This document shows, one piece after another, positions 25,070 to 34,301 of a stretch of DNA of 64,000 nucleotides. Source of the stretch: Hyphomicrobiales bacterium. GTDB taxonomy: Bacteria > Pseudomonadota > Alphaproteobacteria > Rhizobiales > Rhizobiaceae. The position numbers and the translations under genes are program-made. Below the pieces are notes generated by a model that saw nothing but the letters and a program-made list of their open reading frames with translations, did no database searches and had not been told where the DNA came from. Numbering within the stretch: the first letter of the stretch is position 1; the number at the start of each line of letters is the position of its first letter. The stretch is from NCBI GenBank assembly GCA_900473795.1, contig UCMT01000035.1, forward strand, positions 1 to 64,000, given 5' to 3'.

Positions 25070-26023
25070 GTGCCTCTCATGGATAACGAAGCTCGGCAGA
25101 TGATCGCGGCACGGACTGGTATCGGCGCGACCGGCCACATCACCCAAGCCACGCGCCTGGGGTTTACCTCGATCACCACCACGCTTCCTATGATCGTCGT
25201 CGTCCATCGGGGCCGCAAGGTCATTCAGTGCCCGGGTCATCGTTTCATTGTTGATCCGGGCGAAGCGATCGCCATTGCGCAAGGCCATGTCTTCGATTTC
25301 GAGAATGCCCCCTCTGAGGACGGAGATTATGAAGCGCGGTGGCTGACCGTCGACAGCAAGCTCATTGCCGCGTTCGGTGCCGTAAAGAGCAGCGATCCCG
25401 TCGCGCCCGCGCGCCTTCTCGGACGCATGAGCAAGGGTTTGTCCGACGCTTTCGAGTCGGCTATCACGGCCCTCGGCAACGAGGACGACTTGCCGGACGC
25501 TATCGTCGAGCATCGTGTAACCGAGCTGCTTGCCTGGATGCGATCGAGCGGCCTCTGCTTCCCACTGGCTCAGGCCCAAAGCTATGCGGCGCGCATTCGC
25601 ACGCTCGTAGCCGAGCGGCCGGACCATGGCTGGTCTGGAGCGGAGATCTGTTCTCTGATGGGCCTTAGCGAGGCTACTTTGCGTCGTCGATTGCAGGATG
25701 AGAGCATCAAGCTTCGTGAGCTCGTTACTGACGCCAGATTGATTCATGCGATGAACCTCCTGCAATCATCTAGGCTACCGATTTCATCGATCGCCGCGAG
25801 CTCAGGTTTTGCATCGCAAAGCAAATTTGCTATCCGGTTCCGGACGCGATTCGGATTTCCTCCCACTGCGATTCGTGGGCATAGCCGCGGTCCGGCCGCA
25901 TCGGGGTCCCACCATGCTCGACTCAGCCCTGCTGAAAAGGAGCGGGTCGGCCAGTCACCTCCGCACTCTGAACAGGAAACGCGAAACGTCAACCGCTGCA
26001 TATTTCCCTCTAACTCGCTATGA
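25070..26023 (+). CDS. AraC-family transcriptional regulator
   Basis: A 317-residue protein with an N-terminal ligand/sensor domain and a C-terminal AraC double helix-turn-helix at about residues 180-265 (SGAEICSLMGLSEATLRRRL, then ISSIAASSGFASQSKFAIRF). About 50 residues after the HTH are low in complexity and may be a frameshifted tail. The GTG at 25070 has AGGA at suitable distance; an ATG at 25079 is the alternative. Immediately downstream of the YbhB-like gene and probably co-transcribed. Confidence 0.83.
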   Translation: MPLMDNEARQMIAARTGIGATGHITQATRLGFTSITTTLPMIVVVHRGRKVIQCPGHRFIVDPGEAIAIAQGHVFDFENAPSEDGDYEARWLTVDSKLIAAFGAVKSSDPVAPARLLGRMSKGLSDAFESAITALGNEDDLPDAIVEHRVTELLAWMRSSGLCFPLAQAQSYAARIRTLVAERPDHGWSGAEICSLMGLSEATLRRRLQDESIKLRELVTDARLIHAMNLLQSSRLPISSIAASSGFASQSKFAIRFRTRFGFPPTAIRGHSRGPAASGSHHARLSPAEKERVGQSPPHSEQETRNVNRCIFPSNSL

Positions 26024-26442
26024 ACATAAAAATCATCATCCTCGCCGCAAAGCCGGGAGGCATTTTCTCCCCTGAATTCATCGGCGGTTTCACATCTCCA
26101 AACCGCTCATCGAACATCTGCCTCCGCAGAGCACCGCGTCACAGGTGAACCGGTAATCCTCTGGCAAACCAGGCTCATTCATTTCGCGTTTTCCGCTTCC
26201 ATTACGGTAGAGCTTCTGCCCGCATACAGGCAACGGTAGAGTAGGTTCTCTCTACGAGCGTCGATGAGAGGTGCAGGGTATTAGGGAACGCAAGGAGATC
26301 ACCTCCCTATAGCGGCTTGTTATCGCACATTCGGAAAATGATATTGGAAGCGGCGGAGAACTTCAACTAGCCTAAGAATTGTCGATGGAGGCAATCGACG
26401 GAGGGCTCGACTTAGTTCGCGAGCAAATAAGGGGAGTGATTC
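26024..26442. other. Intergenic region before the molybdenum-hydroxylase cluster
   Basis: About 420 bp with no recognisable gene. It must contain the promoter for the rightward genes starting at 26443; I could not identify convincing -35/-10 boxes or a clear operator. Confidence 0.4.
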
Positions 26443-26742
26443 TTGATCGCGGCGTTGGTTTTATTTCCTGTTCCTAGTGGGACGACTTTGGACCAGATGA
26501 GGGAAGCATATGAGCTTTCAGCACCTCGGTTCCGAGATGTCAGCGAGCTTCTAAGCAAATATTATCTTTTCGATGGAGACACTCAGGGCGGCGCCTTCTA
26601 CCTCTGGTCGACCCGTGCGACAGCAGAATCGTTTTTCGACGCAACCTGGCGTGAAGCCTTGACCGAACGCTATGGTGCTCCGCCCAAGCTTTCTATGTTT
26701 GAGGTGCCCGTTGCGATCGATAACGTCGCCGCCGCCCGATAA
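26443..26742 (+). CDS. Small YdhR-like mono-oxygenase-fold protein
   Basis: A 99-residue ferredoxin-like (dimeric alpha-beta barrel) protein resembling YdhR and antibiotic-biosynthesis mono-oxygenase domains: LVLFPVPSGTTLDQMREAYE, LLSKYYLFDGDTQGGAFYLW, then FFDATWREALTERYG with the usual PPKLSMFEVPV ending. TTG start with GGGGAG 6-7 bp upstream. First gene of the rightward catabolic cluster, separated from coxG-like by 182 bp without clear content. Function could be a small oxygenase or a sensor/stress domain. Confidence 0.72.
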   Translation: MIAALVLFPVPSGTTLDQMREAYELSAPRFRDVSELLSKYYLFDGDTQGGAFYLWSTRATAESFFDATWREALTERYGAPPKLSMFEVPVAIDNVAAAR

Positions 26743-26924
26743 GACTGTGTCAGCTTTAGCGATATTGTTGACTGCTCAGTTTCTAGCCATCGAAGCGGCC
26801 CAAGCCGCGACAAGAGGTCCGCTGCCGAAGGCAGCACAGTTTTGGCGTCGAGTTGGTCGCAGAGCCAAAGACTAGATTAGTGCGCTAGCATTTGCCTACA
26901 GAAAGCATCCAGGGAGGAATTCTA

Positions 26925-27398
26925 ATGGCGGTCTTACTATTCGGACAGTATTCGTTACCCGTAAGCCGGGAAGTCGTCTATGCGGCGCTGAACGATCCAG
27001 ACGTCCTGCGTGAATGTATCCCAGGGTGCGAAGAGCTGGAAGTGCGCTCCGATGGTATATTCGCAGCAGTCGTGCGACTGGAACTTGGTCCTCTGAAGAC
27101 TCGCTTTCGGGGAAAGGTTCGGCTGGAGGACTTGGACCCGCCGAACTCCTATCGAATATCTGGTGAGGGTGATGGTGGAATAGCAGGCTTCGCAAAAGGT
27201 GGCGCCGCGCTAAAACTGGTCCCGGACGACGACGGGGGTACGCTTCTGTCTTATGAAGCTGAAGCCAATATCAATGGCAAGATTGCTCAGCTTGGGCAGC
27301 GATTGATTGCCAGCACAAGCAAAAAAATTGCAGACCGCTTCTTTGAAAGCCTGACCAACCGTCTGCAACCTAATCCCCTCACCGCTGAATCCCAATAG
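26925..27398 (+). CDS. CoxG-family SRPBCC protein
   Basis: A 157-residue CoxG-like protein (START/SRPBCC fold), often encoded beside molybdenum hydroxylases, where it is thought to help maturation or membrane attachment. Recognised by ALNDPDVLRECIPGCEELE, LGPLKTRFRGKVRLEDLDPP and GGTLLSYEAEANINGKIAQLG-like core (here in segments). ATG at 26925 preceded by AGGGAGGA; the longer frame from 26892 has no ribosome site. It lies in the same rightward cluster as the three hydroxylase subunits. Confidence 0.87.
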   Translation: MAVLLFGQYSLPVSREVVYAALNDPDVLRECIPGCEELEVRSDGIFAAVVRLELGPLKTRFRGKVRLEDLDPPNSYRISGEGDGGIAGFAKGGAALKLVPDDDGGTLLSYEAEANINGKIAQLGQRLIASTSKKIADRFFESLTNRLQPNPLTAESQ

Positions 27399-27445
27399 CG
27401 AGATCTTCGACCCAGTCAAAACTCTGAATCGAAAGGTAATATTAA

Positions 27446-28372
27446 ATGCCAAAAATAACCGAACTGACTTTCTTCAGCGAGGGTCTAAAGCTCAAAGGTC
27501 TCCTCTACGAGCCCGACGACCTGAAACCAGGGGAGAAGCGCTCTACGGTAGTGTGCTGCCACGGGTACACCGGAATGAAGGATGTATATCTCCTTCCCGT
27601 CCCGGAACGCCTGGCCCTTCACGGCTACGTCGCATTCGCATTTGACCACCGAGGCTTCGGAAAGAGCGACGGCGTGCGTGCTCGGCTGATACCTCCTGAG
27701 CAAGTCGAAGACATTCGCAATGCGATAACGTTCGTATCGACGTTGCCCTCTGTGGATACCGACCGTATCGCGCTCTATGGCACATCATTTGGCGGAGGAA
27801 ATGTCATCGCGGCGACCGCGACCGATGATCGCGTTCAGTGCGTTGTCTCCGTGGTCCCCGTTGGCAATGGCGAACGTTGGATGAAAAGCTTGCGTAAACA
27901 TTGGGAATGGTTGAAGTTCCAGGACGTTCTCGCGGAGGATCGTCGCCAGAGAGTGCTCACCGGCGAGTCACGCCGCGTTGACGTCACCGAGCTGATGCCC
28001 GGAGACCCTCACTCACGGCAAGTTATCCAGGAGAAGGTGAAGGCCGCCGAAACCTACACGCAGGGCTACCCTCTTGAAAACGCTGAAGCTACGATCCGCT
28101 GGCGGCCTGAGGATTTCGTTCAAGCGGTAGCTCCTCGCCCCATCCTCTTTATGCACACCGAGTGCGACGGGCTCGTTCCAATTGACGAGTGCTATGCGCT
28201 GTACGCAAAGGCCCAAGAACCGAAGAAGCTCATCACCATACCGAACGCGGACCACTATGATGTGTATCAGTTCGTTAACCCGGATGTCTTCGAGAAAGTG
28301 ATCGCTGAAACCATTGCTTGGTATGACATGCACCTAAAGACGAAGGTGAAACGCATCGCAGAAGTCGCATAG
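27446..28372 (+). CDS. Alpha/beta hydrolase of the catabolic cluster
   Basis: A 308-residue alpha/beta hydrolase. CCHGYTGMKDVYLLPV is the oxyanion region, ALYGTSFGGGNV the nucleophile elbow (Ser in GTSFGG), DGLVP the acid and NADHYDVY the His. The protein resembles dienelactone-hydrolase/peptidase-S9-like bacterial hydrolases. It sits between the coxG-like and coxM-like genes, 12 bp before the latter, so it probably acts in the same pathway, perhaps hydrolysing an ester, lactone or amide bond of the ring compound oxidised by the hydroxylase. Confidence 0.85.
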   Translation: MPKITELTFFSEGLKLKGLLYEPDDLKPGEKRSTVVCCHGYTGMKDVYLLPVPERLALHGYVAFAFDHRGFGKSDGVRARLIPPEQVEDIRNAITFVSTLPSVDTDRIALYGTSFGGGNVIAATATDDRVQCVVSVVPVGNGERWMKSLRKHWEWLKFQDVLAEDRRQRVLTGESRRVDVTELMPGDPHSRQVIQEKVKAAETYTQGYPLENAEATIRWRPEDFVQAVAPRPILFMHTECDGLVPIDECYALYAKAQEPKKLITIPNADHYDVYQFVNPDVFEKVIAETIAWYDMHLKTKVKRIAEVA

Positions 28373-28384
28373 GGAGGCATTACC

Positions 28385-29251
28385 ATGGCGCTACCCGTTT
28401 TTGACTACCTCGCTCCTAAAAGTATCGAAGAGGCCTGCGCAGCGCTGCAGTCCAAACCCGACACATCGAAATTGATAGCGGGGGGGCAATCCGTATTGCG
28501 CGTTATGAAATTCCGGATCATGGCCCCTGAGCTTCTAGTGGACGTGAAAGCGATACCCGGGCTGCGTTATGTTGAAGAAGAACCGGACGTCCTGCGTATC
28601 GGCGCTACTGCGACTCAGACCGACGTCTTGCGTTCGGAGATTGTTCGGACCGAATTTCCTCTATTGTTCGAGGCCATCTCGCGAATTGCAACGACAGCGG
28701 TCAGAAATACAGCAACCATCGTCGGCAACATCTGCGTGGGTCACACGGCGAGTGACCCGTCAGCAGCCTTGCTCGCGCTCGACGCAATCCTTGTTGTGGT
28801 TGGCACCACCGGTGAGCGCGTCGTGCCCATCAGCGAGTTCTTCGTCGGGCATATGACAACATCGCTGGATGCGACGGAGCTGGTTCGTGAGATCCGTATA
28901 CCTCGGCGCAAGGGCAATCTGGGTATGGCCTATCTGGCTCATGCCGGGAGAGCTGCGATGGAAACCCCGCTAGTCGCGGCAGGAGCAATTCTGTCGGTCC
29001 GGGACGGGGTGTGTACGGGGGCGACCATTGCCCTGGCGGGAGCCGATGAGACCCCTATCCGCGTTGGTCGCGCGGAGGAGGCGCTTGTCGGAACCAGGAT
29101 CGATGATCGCACGATTCTCCAGGCCTCGTCTATCGCAGCAGAAGACTGTTCGCCGGACACCGACGTTTACGCGTCCGGCGAATATCGTCGCAGGCTCGTT
29201 GCAGTCTACGTGCGCGACGCCCTGCGAACGGCAGCAAGTCGCGTGCAGTAA
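28385..29251 (+). CDS. Molybdenum hydroxylase FAD-binding subunit (CoxM type)
   Basis: A 288-residue CoxM/CutM/NdhF-type medium subunit. The FAD motifs are visible: IAGGQSVLRVMKFR near residue 33 (usual AGGQSL...M..R) and TTAVRNTATIVGNICVGHTASD near residue 105 (variant of T.GG..A), plus a C-terminal CO-dehydrogenase-flavoprotein domain. It transfers electrons from the 2Fe-2S subunit to an acceptor. GGGAGG ribosome site. Encoded directly upstream of the iron-sulfur and large subunits in the order M-S-L. Confidence 0.9.
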   Translation: MALPVFDYLAPKSIEEACAALQSKPDTSKLIAGGQSVLRVMKFRIMAPELLVDVKAIPGLRYVEEEPDVLRIGATATQTDVLRSEIVRTEFPLLFEAISRIATTAVRNTATIVGNICVGHTASDPSAALLALDAILVVVGTTGERVVPISEFFVGHMTTSLDATELVREIRIPRRKGNLGMAYLAHAGRAAMETPLVAAGAILSVRDGVCTGATIALAGADETPIRVGRAEEALVGTRIDDRTILQASSIAAEDCSPDTDVYASGEYRRRLVAVYVRDALRTAASRVQ

Positions 29252-29271
29252 GTTGTAAGGGAGGAAAAAGA

Positions 29272-29754
29272 ATGCGTAGCCATATAGCGCTTCAGATAAA
29301 CGGGCGGCGGCACACATCGGAGATCGAGCCCAACACTCTGCTGCTCGATTTCCTCAGGTGGGAGGTCGGCCTGACCGGAACGAAGGAAGGTTGTGGCGAG
29401 GGCGTCTGTGGTTCCTGCACAGTCGATGTAGATGGGGAATTAGTCAGATCCTGTTTAACGCTTGCGGTTCAAGTTGCAGGAAAGTCAGTTACGACGATCG
29501 AAGGAATGGCAAATGGCGAGAAGTTGCACCCGCTTCAACGGAAATTCTTGGAGCATGGTGCTGTTCAGTGCGGGTTCTGTTCACCGGGCCTGATCGTTAC
29601 CGCGAACGCCCTGCTGGCAGCAAATCCGAACCCCAGTGAAGCCGAGGTCCGTGACGCGCTCAGAGGTAATTTCTGTCGTTGTACCGGGTACGTTAAGATC
29701 ATCGAAGCCGTTCTGGCAGCAGCAAGCGAGATGCGGAGCAACGCTCATGAATAA
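29272..29754 (+). CDS. Molybdenum hydroxylase 2Fe-2S subunit (CoxS type)
   Basis: A 160-residue iron-sulfur subunit with both expected clusters: plant-type CGEGVCGSCTVDVDG with a later Cys in VRSCLTLA, and the C-terminal QCGFCSPG plus NFCRCTGY. It passes electrons from the molybdopterin subunit to FAD. Its end overlaps the large-subunit start by 8 bp, implying coupled translation. Confidence 0.93.
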   Translation: MRSHIALQINGRRHTSEIEPNTLLLDFLRWEVGLTGTKEGCGEGVCGSCTVDVDGELVRSCLTLAVQVAGKSVTTIEGMANGEKLHPLQRKFLEHGAVQCGFCSPGLIVTANALLAANPNPSEAEVRDALRGNFCRCTGYVKIIEAVLAAASEMRSNAHE

Positions 29755-32119
29755 TCCGACCGAAGAATTCAGCGTTGTTGGCAAGAACGTTATACGCGAA
29801 GAGGGTCCCGGAAAGGTCACGGGATTCGGTAAGTATGCAATTGACATCGAGTTTCCGCGAATGCTTTGGGCGAAGGTCAAGCGGAGCACGCGGCCACACG
29901 CCAAAATTCTAAACGTGGATATCAGCCGAGCTCAGGCCCTGCCGGGTGTGCATGCGGTGGTCGTCGACAAGGACTGCCCTCAGACGCTGTTCGGCTTCGG
30001 CTGCTATGACGAACCCCTGCTTGCCAGAGATAAAGTTCGCTATATCGGAGAACCAGTGGCAGCCGTCGCTGCTGATAGCGAGGCCATTGCGGAAATGGCG
30101 TGCGACCTCATTGAGGTCGACTATGAGGATTTGCCTGCAATTTTCGACCCTTGGGAGGCGTTTGGGGCTAATCCCAAGACGCTGATTCACGAAAACCAGG
30201 CAAATTATCGGCGGGTTCCTATCGGTCCCGTTCAGTACGACGCGAAGCACCCTAACGCATTCGGCTATTACCGTATCCGCACTGGCGAAGTCTCAAAAGG
30301 CTTCGAGGAAGCGGACGCGATCATCGAGAAGACATACTCAAACGCGATGATGGCTCATGCGACAATGGAGCGACACAACTGCATTTCTCATTGGGGTGCG
30401 GATGACAACATTACAGTATGGTCTTCCTCCCAGGCTGCCTATCCCCTGCTCAATCAAATCAGTGAGGCCCTTGACGTCCCTCACTCGCGCATTCGCGTCA
30501 TCATTCCGAAGTATGTCGGCGGCGGCTTCGGCGGAAAGATTGAGATGAAGGCTGAGGGCTTGTGCGCCGTGCTTTCGCGCGCCGCAGGTTATCGCCCAAT
30601 CAAAATCATCTACACACGCGAGGAATCGCTTTGCTGGGCTGGAGTTCAGCATCCGTTTGAAATGCGCATCAAGTCTGGCGTCCGGAAAGACGGAGTTATC
30701 ACTGCGTGCGAGATGTTCGTCCTCGTCAATGGAGGAGCCTACGCGCAACACGGTTTCCTCGTGACACGCCAGGCAAGTTACGGCCCGCTCGGTTCTTATC
30801 GCTTTCCGCACTTCAAGCTCGACAATTATGTCGTCTACACAAACAATCCTCCGGGTGTGGCGTATCGAGGCTTTGGCAATACTCAGATCCATTTCGCGCT
30901 TGAATCCCACATTGACGAGTTGGCTCATGCAATCGGCATGGACACCTACGAAATCCGACGGAGAAACGTCCTCCACGAGAACGAGATCAACGCGGCAGGC
31001 GAGATACAACATTCCGTGGCGGGCGCGGAATTGCTCGATGAAATAAAGTCCGGTCTGGAGCGCCATGGGCCTCTTGAACGGGTTGACGGCCCCTGGCGAC
31101 GCGGGAGAGGTATCGCATTTGCGAACAAGGACAGCGTCGCGCCCTCAGCCTCCTCCGCCATCGTGAAGATTCATAACGACGAAACTGTGGAAATTCGCCA
31201 CAGCGCCGGCAATATCGGTCAAGGGAGCTCAACGACTCTCATCCAGATTGCAGCGGAGTTCTTCAAGGTGACGCCGGAGCGGGTGAGGACCGCGGAGGTC
31301 GACACTTGGGTGACTCCGTACGATCAACTAACAGGATCAAGCCGCCTTACCTTCGCTGCCGGCAATGCCGTCTTAATGGCGTGCGAAGATGTCAAGAGAC
31401 AAGTCTTAAAGATGGCTTCGGAGCTCATGCAGGCAACCCCGGAAGAGCTCGAACTGGCCGACATGAATGTCTTCGTGAGAGACAACCCCGCACGTTTGAT
31501 GCGGGTCCGAGACCTCTTCCGTACCGTCTTTTTCACGGGTTCGTTTCTTCCTGCCGGAGGCGAACTGTTAGGCAAGGCGACCTTCACGGTCCCGTCGAGC
31601 AAGATCGACCCTGAAACTGGGCATGCCGCCAATGACGGTCTGCGTAAGATATTTTCCTTCTGTACCAGGGCGGCACAGGCGGTGGAGGTGGCAGTCAACA
31701 TAGAAACGGGCCAGGTCAAGCTTGAGAAAATCGCTATTGCGAATGATCTCGGCAAAGCGATTAACCCAATGTCATGTGAAGGGCAAATGCATGCCGCAAT
31801 TTCCATGGGGCTCGGTCAGGCAATCTCGGAGGAGTTGCAGATCAGCGAGGGAAGTATCCTGAATGGCGATTTCTCATCCTATCGGTTTTTGACCGCAAAG
31901 GACGCGCCTTCAAACGAGTACGTTTCTACCCACATCGTCGAGATACCCCAATTTGACGGCCCCTATCAAGCGAAGGGCTTTTCAGAAGCAACAACATCGC
32001 CGACGGCCCCAGCGATCGCCAACGCGATTTTCGACGCTGTCGGCGTGCGTCTCCGCCACATGCCCATGACACCGGAAAGGGTGCTGGAGGCGCTCGACCA
32101 GCTGAACACAGAGAATTGA
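29747..32119 (+). CDS. Molybdenum hydroxylase large subunit (molybdopterin-binding, CoxL family, not a CO dehydrogenase)
   Basis: A 790-residue xanthine-oxidase-family catalytic subunit. The ATG at 29747 (MNNPTEEFSVVGKNVIREEG) overlaps the 2Fe-2S gene stop. Cofactor blocks include KYVGGGFGGKIEMKAE and GSSTTLIQIAAEF, and near the C-terminus KGFSEATTSPTAPAIANAIF carries the catalytic Glu region (GxxE variant). The active-site loop reads AYRGFGN, unlike the AYxCSFR of form I CO dehydrogenase, so the enzyme should hydroxylate an organic, probably aromatic or N-heterocyclic, substrate. The adjacent Liv-type importer suggests uptake of that substrate. The XdhC-like protein at 18560-19576 may mature it. 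Confidence 0.9.
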   Translation: MNNPTEEFSVVGKNVIREEGPGKVTGFGKYAIDIEFPRMLWAKVKRSTRPHAKILNVDISRAQALPGVHAVVVDKDCPQTLFGFGCYDEPLLARDKVRYIGEPVAAVAADSEAIAEMACDLIEVDYEDLPAIFDPWEAFGANPKTLIHENQANYRRVPIGPVQYDAKHPNAFGYYRIRTGEVSKGFEEADAIIEKTYSNAMMAHATMERHNCISHWGADDNITVWSSSQAAYPLLNQISEALDVPHSRIRVIIPKYVGGGFGGKIEMKAEGLCAVLSRAAGYRPIKIIYTREESLCWAGVQHPFEMRIKSGVRKDGVITACEMFVLVNGGAYAQHGFLVTRQASYGPLGSYRFPHFKLDNYVVYTNNPPGVAYRGFGNTQIHFALESHIDELAHAIGMDTYEIRRRNVLHENEINAAGEIQHSVAGAELLDEIKSGLERHGPLERVDGPWRRGRGIAFANKDSVAPSASSAIVKIHNDETVEIRHSAGNIGQGSSTTLIQIAAEFFKVTPERVRTAEVDTWVTPYDQLTGSSRLTFAAGNAVLMACEDVKRQVLKMASELMQATPEELELADMNVFVRDNPARLMRVRDLFRTVFFTGSFLPAGGELLGKATFTVPSSKIDPETGHAANDGLRKIFSFCTRAAQAVEVAVNIETGQVKLEKIAIANDLGKAINPMSCEGQMHAAISMGLGQAISEELQISEGSILNGDFSSYRFLTAKDAPSNEYVSTHIVEIPQFDGPYQAKGFSEATTSPTAPAIANAIFDAVGVRLRHMPMTPERVLEALDQLNTEN

Positions 32120-32142
32120 AGCTGACATAACGGGAGGAAAAT

Positions 32143-33402
32143 ATGTCCAATTTTACGAAGCGAAGTGTTCTTCGCACGATGCTGCTTGGCCTGGGATTAG
32201 CCACCATTGCCCAACCAATATGGGCGCAGGATAATCCAATCAAGGTAGGAACGAGCATGGCGTTGTCGGGTCCGCTTGCCGGTGGGGGGCGCCAATCGCG
32301 ACTCGCGCTGCAAATGTGGGTGGAAGACATCAACTCGCGAGGGGGTCTTCTTGGACGAAAGATCGAGCTTATTACCTACGACGACCAGGGAAGTCCTGCC
32401 CAAAGTCCAGGCATATTCTCAAAGCTCATCGATCTAGATCAAGTCGATCTTTTGATAGCACCCTACGGAACAGTACCGGCGGCAGCGGTAATGCCAATGA
32501 TGAAGGAACGTCAGCGTCTTCTGATTGGTCAAATCGGATTTCAAATCAACTCAAAAACTCATCATGATATGTGGTTCAACAACTCACCGTGGAGCGACGC
32601 GGATAGTTGGGTGGGCGGCTACTTCAAACTTGGCCAAAAGGTGGGCGTAAAAAAGGTCGCATTTCTAGCGGCTGATCAAGAATTTTCCCAGAATATTCTG
32701 GCCGGTGCCAAGACGCTCGCTACAAAGTCCGGCTTTGAGTCGGTATATGAACAGACCTATCCCCCGACAACGGTCGATTTTTCCGCGATGATACGCGCGA
32801 TCAGGGCTGCTGCCCCCGATATGGTCTTTGTTGCATCTTATCCTGCGGATTCAACGGCGATCATCCGCGCAGTTGGTGAAATTGGCATTGGTTCATCCGT
32901 TAAACTGTTCGGCGGTGGAATGGTCGGGCTTCAATACGAAGCAGTGATGAACACTTTGGGTTCTCAGCTAAACGGCATCGTCAACTATCACACCTACGTC
33001 CCGGAAAAAACAATGGCGTTTCCTGGCGTTCGTGAGTTTTTGGATCGCTATACCGAGAGAGCAAAGGCCGAGAACGTTGATACACTGGGCTTTTATGTAG
33101 CTCCATTTTCCTATGCCGCAGGCCAGATCCTGGAACAGGCAGTAAAGGCAACTGGCAGCTTGGATAGCGTCGAACTCGCCAAATATCTCCGTTCTAACGA
33201 GGTCCAGACCATTGTCGGCCCCATTCGCTGGAGTGCCGATGGCGAATGGGCGGAGCCGCGCGTGGTAATGATCCAATTCAGGACAATCAAGGACGGAGAT
33301 GCCGAGCAATTCCGCCAGGAAGGAAAGCAGGTCGTCGTAGATCCAGACCGCTTCCGCACTGGTGACCTCATTTCGCCACTTAGCGAAGCACAACGCAATT
33401 GA
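32143..33402 (+). CDS. ABC transporter substrate-binding protein, branched-chain amino acid (LivK) type
   Basis: A 419-residue periplasmic protein: signal sequence MSNFTKRSVLRTMLLGLGLA ending near PIWAQ, then IKVGTSMALSGPLAGGGRQS, DINSRGGLLGRKIELITYDD and the usual two-lobed Peripla_BP_6 fold. This family binds amino acids but very often amides, urea or aromatic compounds. CGGGAGG ribosome site. It follows the hydroxylase subunits in the same direction with a 23-bp gap, so uptake and oxidation are likely co-expressed. Confidence 0.9.
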   Translation: MSNFTKRSVLRTMLLGLGLATIAQPIWAQDNPIKVGTSMALSGPLAGGGRQSRLALQMWVEDINSRGGLLGRKIELITYDDQGSPAQSPGIFSKLIDLDQVDLLIAPYGTVPAAAVMPMMKERQRLLIGQIGFQINSKTHHDMWFNNSPWSDADSWVGGYFKLGQKVGVKKVAFLAADQEFSQNILAGAKTLATKSGFESVYEQTYPPTTVDFSAMIRAIRAAAPDMVFVASYPADSTAIIRAVGEIGIGSSVKLFGGGMVGLQYEAVMNTLGSQLNGIVNYHTYVPEKTMAFPGVREFLDRYTERAKAENVDTLGFYVAPFSYAAGQILEQAVKATGSLDSVELAKYLRSNEVQTIVGPIRWSADGEWAEPRVVMIQFRTIKDGDAEQFRQEGKQVVVDPDRFRTGDLISPLSEAQRN

Positions 33403-33431
33403 GCTTCGTCTGAACTAGGAGGGATGAAAAA

Positions 33432-34301
33432 ATGTCAATAGATCTTCTGCTCGAGGGATTGATCTTCGGTGTGTTTGTTGGCTGCTTCTACGCCGCGGTC
33501 AGCATCGGTCTTTCGATCGCGTTCGGGCTTCTGGATGTTCCGCATATAGCGCATGCATCGTTCCTTGTGCTTGCTGCCTATATGACGTTCCTCCTTGGAT
33601 CTTACGGTATAGATCCGCTTCTGGCGGGCCTGATCATATTGATACCGTTCTTCGCGCTTGGAGCTGTCGTCTACCGCTTCTACTACGAAGCGTTCGAGAA
33701 ACGCGGTACTGATGCAGGTGTGCGTGGCATCGCGTTCTTCTTTGGGATTGCCTTCATCGTGCAAGTTATCCTTTCGCTAGTGTTTGGCCTCGACCAACGC
33801 AGCGTGGCCGCGTCTTATATCGGCAGCAGTTTAGGACTGGGGGAAATGAGAATTCCGTGGCGTTTGATCGTTGCACTACTTGTGGCGGTTGGCCTTGTTT
33901 TGGCGTTGAATCTCTATCTTTCGAGGACCTTCCAGGGGCGTGCCATGCGGGCTGTGGCGCAGGATCCGTGGGCTCTCAAGGCAATAGGTGCCAACCCCGT
34001 TATGACCAAGCAATGGGCGTTTGGACTTGCCACGGCCGCAACCGCGATAGGAGGTGCGCTGCTCATAATCGTGAGCCCAGTCGAACCAAGTCTCGACAGG
34101 GTTTACATCGGCAGGACCTTTTGCGTGGTTGTTTTGGCCGGACTTGGAAGCATGAGCGGTACCCTGATCGCGGGCATAATGCTGGGGGTTATAGAATCGC
34201 TCGTTCTCACTGCTTTTGGAGCATCCTGGGCGCCCGCGGTCGCGTTCGGATTACTGCTGCTCGTGTTGGGCCTGCGCCCTCAAGGACTTTTTGGACGATG
34301 A
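33432..34301 (+). CDS. ABC transporter permease, LivH type
   Basis: A 289-residue inner-membrane permease with about eight hydrophobic segments and the LivH features GLIFGVFVGCFYAAVSIGLS at the N-terminus and GRAMRAVAQDPWALKAIGAN in the cytoplasmic loop that contacts the ATPase. GGAGGG ribosome site. Overlaps the LivM-type gene by ATGA. Confidence 0.92.
   Translation: MSIDLLLEGLIFGVFVGCFYAAVSIGLSIAFGLLDVPHIAHASFLVLAAYMTFLLGSYGIDPLLAGLIILIPFFALGAVVYRFYYEAFEKRGTDAGVRGIAFFFGIAFIVQVILSLVFGLDQRSVAASYIGSSLGLGEMRIPWRLIVALLVAVGLVLALNLYLSRTFQGRAMRAVAQDPWALKAIGANPVMTKQWAFGLATAATAIGGALLIIVSPVEPSLDRVYIGRTFCVVVLAGLGSMSGTLIAGIMLGVIESLVLTAFGASWAPAVAFGLLLLVLGLRPQGLFGR

Noticed and set aside
29747-32119. CO dehydrogenase
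   Set aside because: The active-site loop reads AYRGFGN rather than the AYxCSFR of form I CO dehydrogenase.
33857-34297. N-terminal extension of the LivM-type permease
   Set aside because: The extension is a second frame within LivH; the ATGA-coupled start at 34298 matches family length.
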